From assembly GCA_009776715.1 (NCBI GenBank), contig WRNF01000012.1:4060-14206 (forward strand): a stretch of DNA of 10,147 nt, in the 5' to 3' direction. The translations under genes and the position numbers were made by a program. The notes under the pieces were generated by a model. It was not told the origin of the DNA and did not search any database. It was given only the letters and a program-made list of their open reading frames with translations. Position 1 is the first letter of the stretch; each line of letters begins with the position of its first letter. The stretch comes from Treponema sp. (lineage in GTDB: Bacteria; Spirochaetota; Spirochaetia; Treponematales; Breznakiellaceae). Positions 7,748 to 10,147 of this stretch are shown here, in pieces.

Positions 7748-7770
7748 CCAAAAAAAATATTTTTTTTTGG
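7748..7770 (-). promoter_or_regulatory. A/T palindrome upstream of the tuf promoter
   Basis: Directly after the rpsG stop the minus strand reads CC, nine A, TA, eight T, GG, a nearly perfect 23-bp inverted repeat. It occupies about -45 to -67 from the predicted tuf start, where an UP element contacts the RNA polymerase alpha subunit. The same block recurs at 8780-8799 ahead of the rpsL promoter. It could also fold as a weak A-U hairpin at the end of the rpsL-rpsG transcript, but lacks the GC stem of an ordinary intrinsic terminator. Confidence 0.55.
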
Positions 7771-8244
7771 CTACCAGCGATAATGGGCAAAGGCCTTATT
7801 TGCCTCGGCCATTTTATGAGTGTCTTCCTTCTTTTTGAAGGCAGTACCGGTATTATTATACGCATCCAGCAGTTCTGCTGCAAGACGGTCGCCCATGCTG
7901 TGCCCGGAACGGGCCCGGGCAGCATTGATTATCCAGCGCATTCCCAGGGCTTCCCGCCGGGTTTCGCGAATCTCGATAGGTACCTGGTATGTCGCCCCTC
8001 CGACACGCCTTGATTTAACCTCTATTACCGGTTTAACATTTTCCAGCGCTTTAAGGAATACTTCCAAAGGGGGTTCTTTATCAACCTTACTTTGAAGAAG
8101 CTCCAGCGCATTATGAACAATCCGCAAACTTAATGAACGTTTGCCTTCCCACATCATCCGGTTTACAAATTTTGATATAACCACACTGTTATACCTGGGA
8201 TCGGGCGGGATGTTTCTATTTATTGTTTTTTTCTTTCTTCCCAT
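7771..8244 (-). CDS. rpsG: 30S ribosomal protein S7
   Basis: S7 nucleates assembly of the 16S rRNA 3' domain and lies at the E-site exit of the small subunit. The 157-residue product begins [20 protein letters not shown] and contains [53 protein letters not shown] and [23 protein letters not shown], followed by the closing AHYRW. Length matches the usual 155-157. The ATG at 8244 lies 24 nt after rpsL, with AGGA about 10 bases upstream. In most bacteria fusA follows rpsG; here a non-coding gap of 249 nt with a promoter leads to tuf instead. The stop is TAG. Confidence 0.97.
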   Translation of the reverse strand: MGRKKKTINRNIPPDPRYNSVVISKFVNRMMWEGKRSLSLRIVHNALELLQSKVDKEPPLEVFLKALENVKPVIEVKSRRVGGATYQVPIEIRETRREALGMRWIINAARARSGHSMGDRLAAELLDAYNNTGTAFKKKEDTHKMAEANKAFAHYRW

Positions 8245-8268
8245 AGTTTATTTTCCTATGCCGAAAAG

Positions 8269-8643
8269 CTACGCTTTTGGGCGTTTGGCGCCGTATTTTG
8301 AACGCCCTCGTTTGCGGTCGCTTACGCCGAGAGTGTCTTTTGCACCTCTGATAATGTGGTAACGGACGCCGGGGAGGTCTTTAACACGTCCGCCCCTGAC
8401 TAATACCACCGAGTGTTCCTGTAAATTGTGGCCTATCCCCGGTATATATGCGGTAACCTCTGTGCCGTGCGAGAGCCTTACGCGGGCCACTTTCCGCAAT
8501 GCTGAATTGGGCTTTTTTGGCGTAATAGTCATTACGCGGGTGCATACCCCCCGCTTTTGAGGGCATGAATGCAAAGCAGGCGACTTGGTCTTTACGGTTA
8601 CCTTCTGCCGCCCAAAACGAACCAACTGATTAATAGTAGGCAT
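8269..8643 (-). CDS. rpsL: 30S ribosomal protein S12
   Basis: S12 monitors codon-anticodon pairing in the decoding centre. The 124-residue product aligns without gaps to E. coli S12: [74 protein letters not shown] and the [10 protein letters not shown] end. Lys43 and Lys88, where streptomycin-resistance changes occur in other species, are the ordinary lysines. Asp89, the residue methylthiolated by RimO in E. coli, is also present. The ATG at 8643 has AAGGAG (8654-8659) 10 bases upstream. It is the first gene of the cluster; rpoBC, often just upstream in other bacteria, is not there. Confidence 0.98.
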   Translation of the reverse strand: MPTINQLVRFGRQKVTVKTKSPALHSCPQKRGVCTRVMTITPKKPNSALRKVARVRLSHGTEVTAYIPGIGHNLQEHSVVLVRGGRVKDLPGVRYHIIRGAKDTLGVSDRKRGRSKYGAKRPKA

Positions 8644-8741
8644 TAATTAAAAACTCCTTAAATTTCCGCTCTAAACGCTGCCAGCATTCAACGTAAAAGA
8701 GCACAATTACCCATCCAACATTCTATAGAGGATATGGAATA

Positions 8742-8770
8742 AAAATAATGTAAAATAAAAAAAAAGTCAA
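8742..8770 (-). promoter_or_regulatory. rpsL-rpsG promoter, probable sigma-70 type
   Basis: On the minus strand TTGACT (8765-8770) is followed after 17 bp by TATTTT (8742-8747). The -35 box has five consensus bases and the -10 four. The predicted start is near 8735, giving a leader of about 90 nt to the rpsL ATG. A run of nine T begins in the last base of the -35 box and fills half of the spacer (8757-8765). A weaker alternative -10, TATAGA, lies downstream near 8722-8727 but has no matching -35. I see no convincing structure in the leader. Confidence 0.65.
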
Positions 8771-8779
8771 GCGGGTTTT

Positions 8780-8799
8780 AAAAAAAAATATTTTTTTTT
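8780..8799 (-). promoter_or_regulatory. A/T palindrome upstream of the rpsL promoter
   Basis: The minus strand reads nine A, TA, nine T, a perfect 20-bp palindrome whose near edge is 9 bp from the -35 box of the rpsL promoter. It lies at about -45 to -64 from the predicted start, the UP-element position. It matches the block at 7748-7770 ahead of the tuf promoter in sequence and placement. Such tracts bend or stiffen DNA and can bind the alpha subunit of RNA polymerase or nucleoid proteins; the specific role is inferred. Confidence 0.55.
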
Positions 8800-8840
8800 A
8801 CCGGTACAAAAAGTTTCTGCACTTACATGGCAACTGGACT

Positions 8841-8893
8841 AAAAAATCTTTCCAGAAGCTCTTGCAAAAGCAGGCTTTACAAGAGCCTCTGGA
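8841..8893 (-). terminator. Intrinsic terminator of the XRE regulator gene
   Basis: On the minus strand TCCAGAGGCTCTTG (8880-8893) pairs with CAAGAGCTTCTGGA (8851-8864): 14 pairs, of which one is G-U. The 15-nt loop can itself extend the stem through AAAG/CTTT. The stem is followed by AAGATTTTTT (8841-8850). The G-U pair becomes an A-C mismatch if the plus strand is transcribed, and no T run follows on that strand, so the signal points leftward. It lies 53 nt past the regulator stop and isolates that gene from the rpsL promoter. Confidence 0.85.
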
Positions 8894-8945
8894 GAATTAC
8901 AAAAACCAATTCTGTGTCATACTTTTTTATACAGCGTATAGTTTT

Positions 8946-9284
8946 CTAAAAAACCGCCCCGCTGCCAAAATATTGTTTAGTAACAATATCAACGGCTGTT
9001 TTTTGGGCAATAAGCATTTCTTTCAGTACAATGCCGGCAAAATCCCGCTCTGTGTTTGATGGAGTTCCCCCGTCTCTAAAAAGATCATGGACTTGGACGT
9101 TCAAAGCATTGGCAATTTTTCCTAAAGTGTCAGGAAATGGCCATTTATTGCCTCTTTCAATTTCGCTTAAAAAAGGCACAGAAATTTCTGAATTTGCAGC
9201 TAAATCAGCTTGAGACCAAAGCCGGTTTTCGCGAAAAAATTTAATATTTTTGGCTAACACTCTTCTGATTTCTGTTCCCTTCAT
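8946..9284 (-). CDS. Small XRE-family helix-turn-helix transcription regulator
   Basis: The 112-residue product has a single HTH_3 domain at about residues 8-68: LAKNIKFFRENRLWSQADLAANSEISVPFLSEIERGNKWPFPDTLGKIANALNVQVHDLF. SQADLAANSEIS is the positioning helix and turn, and VPFLSEIERG the recognition helix; WSQADLA and the IERG motif are hallmarks of the Cro/CI-like group. The remaining 40 or so residues show no recognisable sensor or enzyme domain and may form an oligomerisation tail. The ATG at 9284 has AAGGA upstream. Its probable promoter overlaps that of the divergent lipoprotein gene, and an intrinsic terminator follows. It may control itself and that gene; no target is proven. The stop is TAG. 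Confidence 0.88.
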   Translation of the reverse strand: MKGTEIRRVLAKNIKFFRENRLWSQADLAANSEISVPFLSEIERGNKWPFPDTLGKIANALNVQVHDLFRDGGTPSNTERDFAGIVLKEMLIAQKTAVDIVTKQYFGSGAVF

Positions 9285-9302
9285 TAGGCTTTCCTTTTAG
9301 AT

Positions 9303-9330
9303 ATAATAAATTTACCTGATAGATTGACAA
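9303..9330 (-). promoter_or_regulatory. Leftward promoter of the XRE regulator
   Basis: On the minus strand TTGTCA (9325-9330) is followed after 16 bp by TATTAT (9303-9308); each box matches five of six consensus bases. The predicted start is near 9296, only about a dozen bases before the ATG at 9284, so the leader is little more than the ribosome binding site. The -35 box shares five bases with the -35 box of the rightward promoter on the other strand. Confidence 0.6.
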
Positions 9331-9352
9331 TTCAGCAAATATCTACTAGAAT
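9324..9352 (+). promoter_or_regulatory. Rightward promoter of the lipoprotein gene
   Basis: A perfect TTGACA (9324-9329) is followed after exactly 17 bp by TAGAAT (9347-9352), five of six matches to consensus. Transcription would begin near 9359, leaving about 78 nt of leader before the ATG at 9437. An inverted pair TAGAT/ATCTA (9320-9324 and 9341-9345) brackets the -35 box and spacer and is a candidate operator for the adjacent regulator. Confidence 0.75.
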
Positions 9353-9436
9353 GTCTTTACTAATTCGTATAGAAAATATGTTTATTTTAGGATTAGATAT
9401 TTTGAACACATTTCATAAGTGAAGGAGAATTAAATA

Positions 9437-10147
9437 ATGAAAAAACAATTTAAGGCGGCTTTTTACAAAAAGGTTTTATTAGGATTATTGGCAATAACAT
9501 TCTTCCTAAATGGATGTACTACAACATCAAATCGGCCTTCTTCTATTGTAAACCCGGATGTAAACTACACCCTGCCCAGGGCCGGAAGCGCAAACAATGC
9601 GGCGCTTGCCGTTAAAGATTATTTAACCTTAGGCATTTTTTGGGTAAGCTCAACAGAAACAATTGACGGAGACGGCAACCGCACCGGATCGCAAATAACA
9701 TACGAAATGTTAATGCGCGAAGCCCAGAAACTTGATGCGGATGATATAATAAATATCAGAATAGACGTTAAGCAAATTCATGAATTTGTTCGCAGCAGCG
9801 ATTTTTCCAGCATCATCTCCAAAACAACCTATATTTATACAGCAAATGCTTTGGCTATTAAATATACCGCAGCCACAGGAGGCGGAGCCACTCAATCAAA
9901 AAGCCTTGAGGCTGTAGAAACCCTGCCGCAGCAGCAGCGAATGCCTGCTTCTTCCACCAGCCGCTCTGCAAGATCGTCTACAGTTACAGAGGCTTCTACG
10001 CCGTCTCTGGATACTGCAAGTTCGACTGCATCTTCAGGTGCATCAACACCATATCGAGACACTGAAAGATCGCCCGCGGTTGCAGAGCCTTCAACGCCGT
10101 CCCGAAATAATGCTGCTGCAAGCTCGTCTTCATCTGCGGTAATTGCA
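9437..10147 (+). CDS. Putative lipoprotein with repetitive Ser/Thr-rich tail, 3' end beyond the window
   Basis: An open frame runs 237 codons from ATG 9437 to the window edge with no stop. AAGGAG (9422-9427) lies 9 bases upstream. The N-terminus is a lipoprotein signal: MKKQFKAAFYKK, a hydrophobic stretch VLLGLLAITFF, then lipobox L24-N-G-C27, so the mature protein would be lipid-anchored at Cys27. Residues 55-145 look like a small folded alpha/beta domain. Its stretch MLMREAQKLDADDIINIRID has the flavour of YbjQ-like domains (a helix, then Asp-Asp-Ile-Ile and a strand), but this is a weak resemblance. From about residue 147 the protein is low in complexity, rich in Ser, Thr, Ala and Pro, with three 16-residue repeats. 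Function unknown; surface or periplasmic exposure is inferred. Confidence 0.85.
   Translation, partial: MKKQFKAAFYKKVLLGLLAITFFLNGCTTTSNRPSSIVNPDVNYTLPRAGSANNAALAVKDYLTLGIFWVSSTETIDGDGNRTGSQITYEMLMREAQKLDADDIINIRIDVKQIHEFVRSSDFSSIISKTTYIYTANALAIKYTAATGGGATQSKSLEAVETLPQQQRMPASSTSRSARSSTVTEASTPSLDTASSTASSGASTPYRDTERSPAVAEPSTPSRNNAAASSSSSAVIA
9989..10132 (+). repeat. Three degenerate 48-bp tandem repeats inside the lipoprotein gene
   Basis: The frame encodes EASTPSLDTASSTASS (9989-10036), GASTPYRDTERSPAVA (10037-10084) and EPSTPSRNNAAASSSS (10085-10132), three consecutive 16-residue units. The best-kept core is (A/P)STP(S/Y) followed by D or N at position 8. At DNA level the first and third units match best at GAG-CT-TC-ACGCCGTC, 96 bp apart. 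A 15-residue unit just upstream (ASSTSRSARSSTVT region) may be a more decayed copy. The array may continue past the window edge. Confidence 0.6.

Noticed and set aside
9302..9307. TATAAT on the plus strand as a second lipoprotein promoter
   Set aside because: No recognisable -35 box lies 16-18 bp upstream, whereas TTGACA-17-TAGAAT nearby is a complete promoter.
9710..9895. 61-codon open frame on the minus strand
   Set aside because: It is antisense inside the lipoprotein gene, has no ribosome binding site I can see, and no family likeness.

Overview
The window is a spirochaete-like chromosome segment, most probably from a Treponema relative. I infer this from the EF-Tu sequence, which has treponeme-type stretches such as [15 protein letters not shown] and [12 protein letters not shown], from tuf lying directly upstream of rpsJ, and from a short lipobox (LNGC) on a lipoprotein gene. 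No rRNA or species marker is present, so the genus is an inference from remembered family sequences.

Positions 1-8643 hold a block of translation genes, all on the minus strand. In the direction of transcription the order is rpsL, rpsG, tuf, rpsJ, rplC, rplD, rplW, rplB, rpsS, rplV, rpsC, rplP, rpmC, rpsQ, rplN, rplX and rplE, which is cut by the left edge. This is a shortened str cluster (no fusA between rpsG and tuf) joined to the S10 cluster and the start of the spc cluster. Two promoters can be read. One lies ahead of rpsL. The other, an almost consensus promoter (TTTACA, 17 bp, TATAAT), lies ahead of tuf with a leader of about 180 nt. Both carry the same A9-TA-T8/9 block 9 to 11 bp upstream of the -35 box. 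From rpsJ onward the genes are packed tightly and look co-transcribed and translationally coupled. Four junctions are TAATG overlaps, and six have an amber stop running straight into a purine-rich, Shine-Dalgarno-like stretch 9-10 nt before the next start.

Positions 8644-8945 are non-coding. They hold the rpsL leader and promoter, the A/T block, and a strong intrinsic terminator for the gene to the right. Positions 8946-9284 encode a small XRE-type helix-turn-helix regulator on the minus strand. Positions 9285-9436 form a divergent promoter region in which the -35 boxes of the regulator and of the rightward gene overlap on opposite strands. From 9437 to the right edge runs an open lipoprotein gene on the plus strand, with a lipobox, a small folded domain and a Ser/Thr/Ala/Pro-rich tail made of degenerate 16-residue repeats.

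The ribosomal genes supply both subunits and EF-Tu and are conventional. The less ordinary material is the regulatory architecture (matched A/T blocks, RBS-in-loop tuf leader, stop/SD fusion) and the regulator-lipoprotein pair. I see no mobile element, CRISPR array, tRNA or rRNA, and no evidence of a new multi-gene system.
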